IMG/VR virus record: IMGVR_UViG_3300045963_000138 | Location: 1-32,068 of that record | DNA length: 32,068 nt | Direction: 5' to 3' (one strand) | DNA from: a virus | Shown: piece by piece, positions 22,906-28,887 of the stretch | How the letters are laid out: each line of letters starts with the position of its first letter | Position numbering within the stretch: position 1 is the stretch's first letter | Program-made: the position numbers and the translations under genes | Notes under the pieces: generated by a model | The model's database searches: none | Told to the model about the DNA's origin: nothing | What the model saw: only the letters and a program-made list of their open reading frames with translations

Positions 22906-23297
22906 CCACCGCCCGCACCTGGCCGCCCGATGCCTACACCGTAATCACCGACGAATGGGGGTATCCTATGATGACCGAATCACTCGACGTCGATAATCTC
23001 CCCTCATACTGCCGAGGCTACTGCAACAATGGCAGCCAGCCCTGCAAGATTCCGCACGTGTGCAACAAGCGCGGGACGCTGCATCGCATCGTCGACACGC
23101 TGAGCCACCCGAGTGACGAATGGCTGCGATCCAATCAGCTAAGCCAGCCTCATGATTTGCAGATTGAATGCGATCGTGCCGCGCTGCGTGTCGTGTTTTG
23201 GTATGCGATCATGCCTGCAGCAATTATTGCCGCCGTCGTGCTGACCGGAGTTTATGCGGACGACATCGTGCTCGTACTGGCGGGGTGGATGTCATGA
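22902..23297 (+). CDS. Membrane-anchored cysteine-rich small protein
   Basis: A 131-residue protein from ATG 22902 (ATGA junction). The N-terminal half has four cysteines (C37, C41, C48, C54) in a short spacing that suggests a metal site. Residues 97-131 are hydrophobic (VVFWYAIMPAAIIAAVVLTG and a second apolar stretch), so the protein is likely anchored in the inner membrane with its Cys-rich part in the cytoplasm. No known family. Confidence 0.62.
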   Translation: MTTARTWPPDAYTVITDEWGYPMMTESLDVDNLPSYCRGYCNNGSQPCKIPHVCNKRGTLHRIVDTLSHPSDEWLRSNQLSQPHDLQIECDRAALRVVFWYAIMPAAIIAAVVLTGVYADDIVLVLAGWMS

Positions 23298-23539
23298 CAG
23301 AGCCAACATGCTTCACAGCCGCGATTGTGAAGGGCCTGATCGAGCACAACGACAAATTCAGGCACTTCGGAAGCTTGGGTGGATTTATGTATCACTTGTC
23401 AGGCGCAATCGAGCTTGGTCTTGTCAAGAGATCTGGCGACGTCACAGATAAGGGGCGCAAATGGTATGCAGACAAGCAGATGGACAAACTCCCGCAAGGC
23501 CGGGCGTATATGTGGACAAACAGAGATTGGAGCCTGTGA
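23294..23539 (+). CDS. Small hypothetical protein
   Basis: An 81-residue protein from ATG 23294 (ATGA junction). It starts MTEPTCFTAAIVKGLIEHND and contains HLSGAIELGLVKRSGDVTDK followed by GRKWYADKQMDKLPQGRAYM. The GAIELGLV-x-x-x-G-x-VTDKG pattern resembles a winged-helix edge but is not diagnostic. Function unknown. Confidence 0.62.
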   Translation: MTEPTCFTAAIVKGLIEHNDKFRHFGSLGGFMYHLSGAIELGLVKRSGDVTDKGRKWYADKQMDKLPQGRAYMWTNRDWSL

Positions 23540-23679
23540 TGACCAAACCATACGCCTGGGCCGTGTCAGTCCTGTATCGGATGTTTTTCGGCGAGTTTGC
23601 GCAGGATGACGCGATGGATGAAGCGCGGCGCTGCGGCGGCACTGCGCGGGCTTTCCCTCTCTACCTATGTAAATCATGA
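23539..23679 (+). CDS. Very small hypothetical protein
   Basis: A 46-residue frame from ATG 23539 that overlaps the preceding stop as TGATG and the next start as ATGA, so it fits the coupled operon exactly. It begins MTKPYAWAVSVLYRMFFGEF. No motif; the junctions are the main support. Confidence 0.5.
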   Translation: MTKPYAWAVSVLYRMFFGEFAQDDAMDEARRCGGTARAFPLYLCKS

Positions 23680-23849
23680 CCACTTCATTCACCCCGCTCG
23701 ATCACGGAACGAAGCCCAGCCGGAGCAGCATCATCCACTGCCTGTGCTGGCTGCCCGTCGCGCTGCTGGCGGTGTCTATGACGCTGTTGAGCATGCTTGT
23801 AGCTGCACCCTGGGCGCTTGTAGCCTGGATCGTCACCGGAAAACGCTGA
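23676..23849 (+). CDS. Small membrane protein
   Basis: A 57-residue protein (ATGA junction with the previous stop). After a polar start (MTTSFTPLDHGTKPSRSS) come residues 19-55, which are almost fully apolar (CLCWLPVALLAVSMTLLSML then VAAPWALVAWIV), long enough for two short membrane helices, ending in GKR. A role in membrane or superinfection functions is possible but unsupported. From its stop to 24063 (214 bases) I see no convincing gene; an in-frame TTG at 23851 of the next gene is the only alternative. Confidence 0.55.
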   Translation: MTTSFTPLDHGTKPSRSSIIHCLCWLPVALLAVSMTLLSMLVAAPWALVAWIVTGKR

Positions 23850-24063
23850 TTTGTGGCTGCTCGACAGATCCTGGCAAGCGCATCGGGGTCGATTGGCTTG
23901 GGACTGCATCCCCTCCTCACGCGGCCGGGTTCGGGCCGCGACAAATGCGCAAACCGACCACACGCAAGATGACTCTGCAGAGCTGACGCACTGGCTGTCG
24001 AACAGGCTCGGGGCCAGGAAGCTTGTGCGCGATGCCTGCAAGTCAATTAAAACAAGGAATGCA

Positions 24064-24234
24064 ATGGCCTACATTTACCAACCTAAAGGTGGAATGTGCA
24101 TGACATGCAAACATGCAAAACGGAACTGCTCACACCTGCCGTTTGCAGAAATGCAGGTCATCACCACACGCGGCATCGTGGCAATTGTCAAATGCACTGA
24201 GCATGCACCGAAAGATAGTAAGGGCACGAAATGA
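24064..24234 (+). CDS. Small zinc-finger-like protein
   Basis: A 56-residue protein from ATG 24064 with AGGAA 5 bases upstream. It starts MAYIYQPKGG and has a compact Cys cluster, C12, C15 and C22, with His at 17 and 24 (MCMTCKHAKRNCSH), like a zinc knuckle. The rest is a short beta segment (MQVITTRGIVAIVKC). A longer reading from TTG 23851 is possible but less likely. Its end overlaps the next start as ATGA. Confidence 0.6.
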   Translation: MAYIYQPKGGMCMTCKHAKRNCSHLPFAEMQVITTRGIVAIVKCTEHAPKDSKGTK

Positions 24235-24560
24235 ACCGAGAACTCTTACAGCGGGCGCTTGATGCGCTCGAATCATCCCGAGAGGACGTGAACGAAGTAC
24301 TTTGCACTATGCTTAACGAGGATCGCGGGGCACTGCAGGTCGTATTTCAGCGTGCGCTACTGGAAAAGCATGACGCATCCATCGCCGAACTGCACGACGC
24401 CCTGGCCGCACCCGTGGATGATGGCCGGGCACTCTACATCAGAGCAGACCATCTGCGCCATGCAGCCGGGTGGAACAATGCGCTGTGCGAGCTTTCGACT
24501 GAGCCGAGATCCGACCGGGTGAGGATCTACACCCACCCCGCACCGAAGGTGATGCCATGA
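24231..24560 (+). CDS. Hypothetical phage accessory protein
   Basis: A 109-residue protein starting MNRELLQRALDALESSREDV. The mosaic of short helices, the ALYIRADHLRHAAGWNNALC segment and the C-terminal RVRIYTHPAP are common in small phage proteins of the same kind as the downstream accessory genes (VPLYTAPP-type ends). No function known. ATGA junctions. Confidence 0.62.
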   Translation: MNRELLQRALDALESSREDVNEVLCTMLNEDRGALQVVFQRALLEKHDASIAELHDALAAPVDDGRALYIRADHLRHAAGWNNALCELSTEPRSDRVRIYTHPAPKVMP

Positions 24561-24772
24561 GCACTGAAGAACATCCCCAATTGCCTGAGATTGGATTCGT
24601 CGGGTCGTATGGATATGAGCGGGCCGACCTGATCGCATACGGCAAAGCGTACGCAGCGCAGGAAGTGGCGAAGGAGCGAGAGGCCTGCGCCAAGCTCGTC
24701 GAAAAGATGTGCTCTGGAAAATGGGTGACAGTCGACAAGATGGCGGAAGCAATCCGCTCCCGCACCGCTTGA
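24557..24772 (+). CDS. Small hypothetical protein
   Basis: A 71-residue protein (MSTEEHPQLPEIGFVGSYGY) with a helical second half (KAYAAQEVAKEREACAKLVE then a short WVTVDKMAEAIRSR). The EREACAKL-x-E pattern is frequent at the C-termini of phage accessory proteins. Its stop overlaps the -35 box of the next promoter. Confidence 0.6.
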   Translation: MSTEEHPQLPEIGFVGSYGYERADLIAYGKAYAAQEVAKEREACAKLVEKMCSGKWVTVDKMAEAIRSRTA

Positions 24773-24797
24773 CATTGCCACATCAATAGCGCATCAT
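24769..24797 (+). promoter_or_regulatory. Promoter in front of the RHH/recT genes
   Basis: A perfect TTGACA at 24769-24774 and CATCAT at 24792-24797 with a 17-base spacer. The -10 box ends 6 bases before ATG 24804, so the RNA would start at the ATG (leaderless). No ribosome site precedes that ATG. Confidence 0.6.
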
Positions 24798-24803
24798 TGG
24801 CAC

Positions 24804-24950
24804 ATGGCAACAAAGCAAACAGAGCGGCAAAACGTGTGGCTTCTCAAGATCCACATGGCCGCATTTCGCGCCTTGTCAATGATGACAGGGGTTCCGACTG
24901 TGAAATTGATCCGCCGCGCGATGGCTGAATTCTTGGAGCGCAACAAGTGA
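24804..24950 (+). CDS. Ribbon-helix-helix regulator upstream of recT
   Basis: A 48-residue protein: MATKQTERQNVWLLKIHMAA, then FRALSMMTGVPTVKLIRRAM and AEFLERNK. This is a strand plus two helices, the Arc-like ribbon-helix-helix plan. It ends in a GTGA overlap with recT, so it is translationally coupled to it. It has its own TTGACA promoter and no ribosome site. It may regulate the recombination genes or its own promoter. Confidence 0.68.
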   Translation: MATKQTERQNVWLLKIHMAAFRALSMMTGVPTVKLIRRAMAEFLERNK

Positions 24951-25930
24951 GCCAAATTGCAGTTATTGAAGGTGACATATATGGCGTCAGAGCGCAGTTT
25001 GAATCTGTCGCAGGCCCATCACTGAAGTTCGAGGCTGAAGCACGCTTCGCCATGCAGGCAATCACTGCTAGCGACTATGCCATGGGCATTGCGATGAGCA
25101 ATCGCCAGAGCGTCATCAACGCTGTTGCGAATATCGCCGCAATCGGCATCAGCCTGAACCCTGCGAAGAAGCAGGCATACCTAGTGCCGCGAGATGGCCG
25201 CATCTGCTTGGACATCAGCTACATGGGCTTGATGGATCTTGCGATGCAGGCCGGCTCGATCCGATGGGGGCAGTGCAAAGTAGTACACGCGGCCGATACA
25301 TTCGAGCTGGACGGACTGGACAAGCAGCCGACGCACAGGTATCAGCCATTTTCCAAGGATCGCGGCGATGCCGTCGGCGTGTACTGTGTCGTCAAGACGG
25401 GTGACGGCGACTACCTGACACACGCGATGAGCATCGAGGACGTGCATTCCATCCGTGATCGATCAAGCGCATGGAAGGCATGGATCGCAAAAAAGAAGTC
25501 GTGCCCATGGGTTACCGATGAAGGGGAAATGATCAAAAAAACCTGCATCAAGCAGGCATACAAATACTGGCCGCGCGTCGAGCAATCGAAGCTGGAAACC
25601 GCAATCCACTACCTTAACACCGAGGCCGGCGAAGGAATACCGCTGGATGATGACAAGCCAAAGAGCCGGCCGGCTGGCGGCAAGCAGGCCGGGCAAGATG
25701 CGCTCTCTGAGATGAGCACCGAGGATCAGAGCATCCTGCGAGAGTTGGCCGCTGAAGCTGTCGAGTCGTTCAAAGAATACGGCATCGGCCCGGCCTTCGA
25801 TTTCATCCGCGCCCAGGCTCTCGACGTCGACCAGACGGTTGCCTTCTGGTCAATGCTGCCGAGCGATTTCAGGTCAGCGCTGAAGAAGGAAAAGGCGGCG
25901 CGCGATGAGGCCGCAAAGGTGGTTGCGTGA
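24947..25930 (+). CDS. recT: RecT-family single-strand annealing protein
   Basis: A 327-residue annealing recombinase with GTG start (GTGA junction). The central region has the RecT core: [40 protein letters not shown] and [13 protein letters not shown], then [11 protein letters not shown] and the helical [19 protein letters not shown]. It anneals complementary strands after 5' resection. The C-terminal 80 residues are charged and variable. No partner 5'-3' exonuclease is visible in the window. Confidence 0.92.
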   Translation: MSQIAVIEGDIYGVRAQFESVAGPSLKFEAEARFAMQAITASDYAMGIAMSNRQSVINAVANIAAIGISLNPAKKQAYLVPRDGRICLDISYMGLMDLAMQAGSIRWGQCKVVHAADTFELDGLDKQPTHRYQPFSKDRGDAVGVYCVVKTGDGDYLTHAMSIEDVHSIRDRSSAWKAWIAKKKSCPWVTDEGEMIKKTCIKQAYKYWPRVEQSKLETAIHYLNTEAGEGIPLDDDKPKSRPAGGKQAGQDALSEMSTEDQSILRELAAEAVESFKEYGIGPAFDFIRAQALDVDQTVAFWSMLPSDFRSALKKEKAARDEAAKVVA

Positions 25931-25931
25931 A

Positions 25932-26360
25932 ATGACCCGCCAGACCGTCACCCTGTACAACGCCCAGCAGGGCCACAAAGAGCTGATGCGCCTTTGGGTG
26001 TGGTGCAAGGCGATGCTTCTGGCAGAGCACCGGCTGACCATCGAAGCCAGGCCAGAGAAGCGCAGCGATGCGCAAAACCGGCTGATGTGGTCGGCCCTTG
26101 GAGACTGCGCCAGGCAGATCACATGGCACGGACAAAAGCTCGACGCTGAGGCATGGAAGGACATGGCAACGGCTGCGCTGAAGCGGCAGCGTGTGGTGCC
26201 AGGGATCGACGGTGGATTTGTGGTGCTGGGCCAGCGCACAAGCCAGATGACGAAGGCCGAAATGACTGAGCTGATCGAGTTCATCCACTGCTTCGGCTCG
26301 CACCAGGGCGTGCAGTGGTCCCCTACATCAATTGCACAAGACATGGAGCAAACCGCATGA
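25932..26360 (+). CDS. ninB: NinB (lambda Orf)-like recombination mediator
   Basis: A 142-residue homologue of lambda NinB/Orf, which helps load recombinases onto SSB-coated DNA. Key segments are LTIEARPEKRSDAQNRLMWS, ALGDCARQITWHGQKLDAEA and WKDMATAALKRQRVVPGIDG, then TELIEFIHCFGSHQGVQWSP. The SDAQNRLMW motif is diagnostic. I start at ATG 25932, one base after the recT stop. With RecT and NinG this gives a fuller recombination set. Confidence 0.9.
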   Translation: MTRQTVTLYNAQQGHKELMRLWVWCKAMLLAEHRLTIEARPEKRSDAQNRLMWSALGDCARQITWHGQKLDAEAWKDMATAALKRQRVVPGIDGGFVVLGQRTSQMTKAEMTELIEFIHCFGSHQGVQWSPTSIAQDMEQTA

Positions 26361-26749
26361 CCACCGCCACCACCGAAACACGCTGGTATGTAATAACCCC
26401 CGAAGGTCGCGCAAAATTGTGCGCCGACGAAAATGAGGCGCGCAAGGTAGCGCACGAATGGAATATGTTTCCGCCCGCCGGGAAGCCGTATAAAGCGGTT
26501 TTACTCGGCGATGTATCTGCTATTGCAGCAGAGCGCGACGCGATGCGCGAGGCGCTGCGCGACCAGCCAGGCTTGGCAGAGCGGGCATTTTTCAAGATGC
26601 AGTCCAACGACGCCAAGGCACATGCATACCGCATGGCGATGGCGCCGCCCGGGGCGTGCCCATCGTGCTACGGGGATGGCGAGCAAGGTGGCCAGTTCTG
26701 CGGCGGGTTCTGGCAGTGCGAGAGCTGCGGCGGAACAGGTAAGGCCTAA
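26357..26749 (+). CDS. Zinc-finger accessory protein ending at the first attC-like site
   Basis: A 130-residue protein from ATG 26357 (ATGA junction). N-terminal residues (TETRWYVITPEGRAKLCADE) form a small domain. The C-terminal 30 residues hold a DnaJ-like zinc pair: CPSCYGDGEQ at 101-110, then C115 and CESCGGTG at 121-128. Its TAA stop lies inside the first box (GCCTAAC) of the attC-like site that follows. Such DnaJ-type Cys pairs are frequent in small phage accessory proteins. Confidence 0.68.
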   Translation: MTTATTETRWYVITPEGRAKLCADENEARKVAHEWNMFPPAGKPYKAVLLGDVSAIAAERDAMREALRDQPGLAERAFFKMQSNDAKAHAYRMAMAPPGACPSCYGDGEQGGQFCGGFWQCESCGGTGKA

Positions 26750-26800
26750 CGCTTGAGCTAAGGGGCGCCGTCAGGCGTCCCTTTGAGCGAAGAGTTAGGC
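26744..26800 (+). repeat. attC-like site 1
   Basis: A 57-base imperfect inverted repeat. The outer boxes GCCTAAC (26744-26750) and GTTAGGC (26794-26800) are perfect complements. Inside them come a short CTT/AAG pairing, an unpaired spacer of about 5 bases on each side, then AAGGGGCGCC pairing with GGCGTCCCTT (one G-T pair) around a GTCA loop. This is the R-box, unpaired spacer and L-stem plan of integron attC sites. The first box contains the stop codon of the preceding gene. Confidence 0.7.
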
Positions 26801-26835
26801 AGCGCCTGGTGGCGAACAACGAAAGGACCGAAGAC

Positions 26836-27144
26836 ATGAAGATTGCACCGACACCCTGGGGCCGCGACAAGTACGTCAGCATCGTTGATGCGACCGGCGA
26901 GCGCGTGGAGTTGACCGGCATTGCGATGGCTACAGGCCGCATCAGCGACGACGCGCTGTGCCACGGGAATAGCGCGCTGCTTCTGGCGGCACCAAAGATG
27001 GCCGACGTGCTGCGCGCGATTGTGCGAAGCGCTGAATTGAACCAAGCGGCCGTGAACACGTTTCTGCTGATTGACGCCCGCGAAGTACTGGCGATGTTGG
27101 ATGGCGTTGAAATGCTTGCCGCGCCGGTATTGGGTGCTGCATAA
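26836..27144 (+). CDS. Cassette gene 1: phage accessory protein
   Basis: A 102-residue protein from ATG 26836 (MKIAPTPWGRDKYVSIVDAT), with GAAAGGA upstream. The pattern PTPW-x-x-D, GIAMATGRISDDALCHGNSA and LLLAAPKMADVLRAIVRSA is a very common phage accessory family of unknown function, where the middle part is usually a (N-x)-A-x-L-(I/L)-AAPxL unit. It lies between site 1 and site 2, and its TAA stop is inside the first box of site 2. Confidence 0.7.
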   Translation: MKIAPTPWGRDKYVSIVDATGERVELTGIAMATGRISDDALCHGNSALLLAAPKMADVLRAIVRSAELNQAAVNTFLLIDAREVLAMLDGVEMLAAPVLGAA

Positions 27145-27241
27145 CTACTGACATAACCGCGCCAGACCCGGCGCAAAGGAAAGACGATGAGCAAGCAAGA
27201 GTATCCCGCCGGGGCTGGTCAGGTTGATGGAACAGTTAGGC
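27139..27241 (+). repeat. attC-like site 2 (with a start codon in its loop)
   Basis: A 103-base site. Outer boxes are GCATAAC (27139-27145) and GTTAGGC (27235-27241), pairing at 6 of 7. The inner arms CCAGACCCGGC (27162-27172) and GCCGGGGCTGG (27208-27218) pair at 10 of 11, with an AACC/GGTT pairing outside them and unpaired spacers between the stems. The large terminal loop holds an AAAGGAAAG ribosome site and ATG 27187 of the next gene. Confidence 0.7.
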
Positions 27242-27546
27242 CTAGTGCCTGGATAACCGAGAGCGGCAATGAATGCCTGCAATGCGACGATGGCCAAATA
27301 CGTGCGATGCCAGCCCAGGATGAAAACTGCGGCTTCGTGGTGCCGCTGTACGGCCAAGCCGCGCTTGATGCAGCCGTGGCCGCAGAGCGCGAGCGGTTCA
27401 CAGGGGCGCGGCAGGCTGCGCTTGAGAAAGATGCGCAGCGCTACCGCAAACTACGCGCGGGCAAATACAGCATTCAGGTGGCGCGCAGCATCCTCAACGA
27501 CACTCCGCACGGAATTGATGAAACTGTGGATGCGTTGAGCCACTGA
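27187..27546 (+). CDS. Cassette gene 2: accessory protein started inside attC-like site 2
   Basis: A 119-residue protein. ATG 27187 has a strong ribosome site (AAAGG) and lies in the loop of site 2, so the first 16 residues (MSKQEYPAGAGQVDGT) are coded by the site itself and the frame runs through its GTTAGGC box. From there the body, RPSAWITESGNECLQCDDGQ and later GFVVPLYGQAALDAAVAAER, is the common phage accessory pattern ((Q/R)PSAW-x-T ... VPLYx-x-AAL-D-A). Between them is GQIRAMPAQDENC. No later in-frame ATG has a good site. Function unknown. Confidence 0.68.
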   Translation: MSKQEYPAGAGQVDGTVRPSAWITESGNECLQCDDGQIRAMPAQDENCGFVVPLYGQAALDAAVAAERERFTGARQAALEKDAQRYRKLRAGKYSIQVARSILNDTPHGIDETVDALSH

Positions 27547-27555
27547 ATTGGTGCT

Positions 27556-27611
27556 GCCTAACTACTGAGGTCACGCGCGCCGAAGGCGTCGCGTGCACCG
27601 GCAAGTTAGCC
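27556..27611 (+). repeat. attC-like site 3 (shared by convergent genes)
   Basis: A 56-base site with boxes GCCTAAC (27556-27562) and GTTAGCC (27605-27611), which differ at one pair. The arms pair as GGT, CACGCGCGCC on the left with GGCG-CGCGTG-ACC on the right, leaving an extra T and an extra C unpaired on the right arm around a GAA loop, like the extrahelical bases of attC. The TACTGAG spacer after the first box is also found at site 4. The right box contains the TAA of the minus-strand gene. Confidence 0.7.
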
Positions 27612-27770
27612 GGCTGGTGGACGAGAGCGCAGGATGACCGCGCGCAGCCACTCCAGGCCGTTGGCGTCGATCTTGGCCCACAGCGCAGGCGGCAAGCGGA
27701 TGGACCGCTGCACCAGGCATTCGGCTTCGGGTTTTGGCGGGCGCCCGCCCTTGTTCTTTGGCTGTTCCAT
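27606..27770 (-). CDS. Cassette gene 3 (reverse): small GGRPPKP regulator
   Basis: A 54-residue protein on the minus strand: MEQPKNKGGRPPKPEAECLV, QRSIRLPPALWAKIDANGLE, then WLRAVILRSRPPAG. The basic GGRPPKP start, a (V/Q)-RSIRL strand and two helices form a small RHH-like DNA-binding protein that is frequent in phages and mobile elements. Its TAA lies in the right box of site 3. A TATACT hexamer at 27778-27783 ends 7 bases before the ATG, and no ribosome site is seen. Confidence 0.7.
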   Translation of the reverse strand: MEQPKNKGGRPPKPEAECLVQRSIRLPPALWAKIDANGLEWLRAVILRSRPPAG

Positions 27771-27777
27771 GCGGCGC

Positions 27778-27783
27778 AGTATA
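27778..27783 (-). promoter_or_regulatory. Candidate -10 element of the reverse cassette gene
   Basis: The minus strand reads TATACT (5 of 6 consensus), ending 7 bases before ATG 27770. A convincing -35 box is absent. The distance implies a leaderless or nearly leaderless transcript. Confidence 0.4.
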
Positions 27784-27861
27784 CGTGATGCATAAACCGC
27801 TTGCGCGACTGATGTTTGTGTGATTCAATAACACCCATCAACACAGCAACCGGAGCGAAAC

Positions 27862-27996
27862 ATGAACAGCAAGCAAGACACCGTGACGATGACATGGCAA
27901 GCCAATGGCCGCAACTGGCGCGAGCTGCGCGCATGGAACGGCTGGGGCTTCCAGTACTTCACGCAGTACGAATACGCGCCGGGGGTGTGGCTGTGA
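27862..27996 (+). CDS. Cassette gene 4: very small tryptophan-rich protein
   Basis: A 44-residue protein (MNSKQDTVTMTWQANGRNWR, then ELRAWNGWGFQYFTQYEYAP) with GGAG 8 bases before the ATG. It has five tryptophans and four tyrosines in 44 residues. It ends in a GTGA overlap with the next gene. The 91 bases upstream are the divergent region towards the reverse gene. No family known. Confidence 0.6.
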   Translation: MNSKQDTVTMTWQANGRNWRELRAWNGWGFQYFTQYEYAPGVWL

Positions 27997-28277
27997 GCGG
28001 GGGGCGCAAGCCCATTACCGGGGCCGAGAAAGATGTTGCATGGAAGCTCGCGCAAAAACACAGCCTACTGTTCTTGGAGCAAGGGACACAAACGTTTGAC
28101 GACGCACTGTTTGCGTTCTGCGCCGATATGCTGCAGGCGTTTGGCGAAGACGGGCAGAGGTCCCGCTGGCTTGTTGAATGCAAGCATGTCCCGTGGGGAC
28201 AGGTCATCGATGCTGCGCACGCCGCTGAACACGGATTGGATGCCGCGATTGATGCGGCCAGAAGCAAGGCCGGCTAA
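27993..28277 (+). CDS. Cassette gene 5: hypothetical protein
   Basis: A 94-residue protein with GTG start (GTGA overlap). It begins VSGGRKPITGAEKDVAWKLA and continues with LFLEQGTQTFDDALFAFCAD and a helical C-terminus (VIDAAHAAEHGLDAAIDAAR). It looks helical and cytoplasmic. The TAA stop lies in the first box of site 4. I do not recognise a family. Confidence 0.62.
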   Translation: MSGGRKPITGAEKDVAWKLAQKHSLLFLEQGTQTFDDALFAFCADMLQAFGEDGQRSRWLVECKHVPWGQVIDAAHAAEHGLDAAIDAARSKAG

Positions 28278-28370
28278 CTACTGAGCTGAACCGGCCCCAC
28301 GGCGCTGCCGGTATATGCAAACTGACGAGCCGCGCCCGCCGTGGGGATCGGTTCGAGCGATAAGTTAGGC
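28272..28370 (+). repeat. attC-like site 4
   Basis: A 99-base site. Boxes are GGCTAAC (28272-28278) and GTTAGGC (28364-28370). The stem pairs CTGAACCGG with TCGGTTCGAG (one extra A on the right arm) and then CCCCACGGC with GCCGTGGGG perfectly, with a large loop. The TACTGAG spacer after the first box matches site 3. The longest and cleanest of the four. Confidence 0.72.
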
Positions 28371-28390
28371 CTGTGGGCCGGAGTGAGAAG

Positions 28391-28630
28391 ATGCGTGATA
28401 AGCAACTGAAACCGAAGCTAGTTCCGCTGCCATGCCCGTTTTGCGGCATGAAACCGAAGCTGGCGCCGCAGAACCCCGATGAGGACGGAAACGCCTGGGG
28501 CGAGGTGTACTGCGCCAGCAGCAGGTGCGCCGTGGCGCCCAGCGTGAAGGACGGCCAGGACTGCGCCGACGAGCGCGGGACGGGTGCCTACATGGACTGT
28601 GCGATTCGCCGATGGAACAAAAGGGCCTAA
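28391..28630 (+). CDS. lar-like: Cassette gene 6: Lar-like restriction alleviation protein
   Basis: A 79-residue protein from ATG 28391, with GGAG 7 bases upstream. It carries the Lar-family pattern LPCPFCGMKPKL (C15, C18), WGEVYCASSRC (C41, C46) and the ending ACAIRRWNKR-like segment YMDCAIRRWNKRA, i.e. two Cys pairs and a terminal W-N-x-R. By family knowledge Lar of Rac prophage modulates type I restriction; many phage relatives have no tested function. The TAA stop lies in GCCTAAC of the half-site. Confidence 0.78.
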   Translation: MRDKQLKPKLVPLPCPFCGMKPKLAPQNPDEDGNAWGEVYCASSRCAVAPSVKDGQDCADERGTGAYMDCAIRRWNKRA

Positions 28631-28667
28631 CTAGTCCATCGCCCGCAGTTTTGCTGCGTATGCGGGC
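28625..28667 (+). repeat. attC-like half-site 5 and hairpin ending the cassette series
   Basis: The first box GCCTAAC (28625-28631) is intact and holds the stop of the Lar-like gene, and a stem GCCCGCA/TGCGGGC (28641-28647 and 28661-28667) follows. No matching GTTAGGC-type box is found in the next 80 bases (the nearest is GTTGATT at 28695). It looks like a truncated last site. It lies between convergent operons and the hairpin may also end transcription, though no T-run follows. Confidence 0.5.
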
Positions 28668-28725
28668 CCCTGCTGCGTAATAACATGCGCAACCTGTTGA
28701 TTTGCAACGACCCCATGCATACGCA

Positions 28726-28887
28726 TCACTCCCCCGGCTTTTTCAGTGCCGTGTGATACAGACCAAGTCCCATCAGCATGTCGCGCAGCAGTTGCACATA
28801 GCTTGTGGCGTCCGTGAGGCCTGCGACCACAAGCCCGCCCCAGATCGCCAGGATCACACCGCCGATGATCATTTTCTGCTGCATCAC
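28726..28887 (-). CDS. Small membrane protein of the lysis cluster
   Basis: A 53-residue protein from ATG 28887 (ATGA overlap with the Rz-like stop). It starts MQQKMIIGGVILAIWGGLVV, a clear membrane helix, with a polar C-terminal half (MLMGLGLYHTALKKPGE). It is the last gene of the late operon. It could be a holin partner or antiholin, inferred from place only. Confidence 0.6.
   Translation of the reverse strand: MMQQKMIIGGVILAIWGGLVVAGLTDATSYVQLLRDMLMGLGLYHTALKKPGE

Noticed and set aside
23850-24063. Gene in the gap before the zinc-finger-like protein
   Set aside because: Only a TTG-started extension and very short frames without ribosome sites are present; the ATG at 24064 has a good site of its own.
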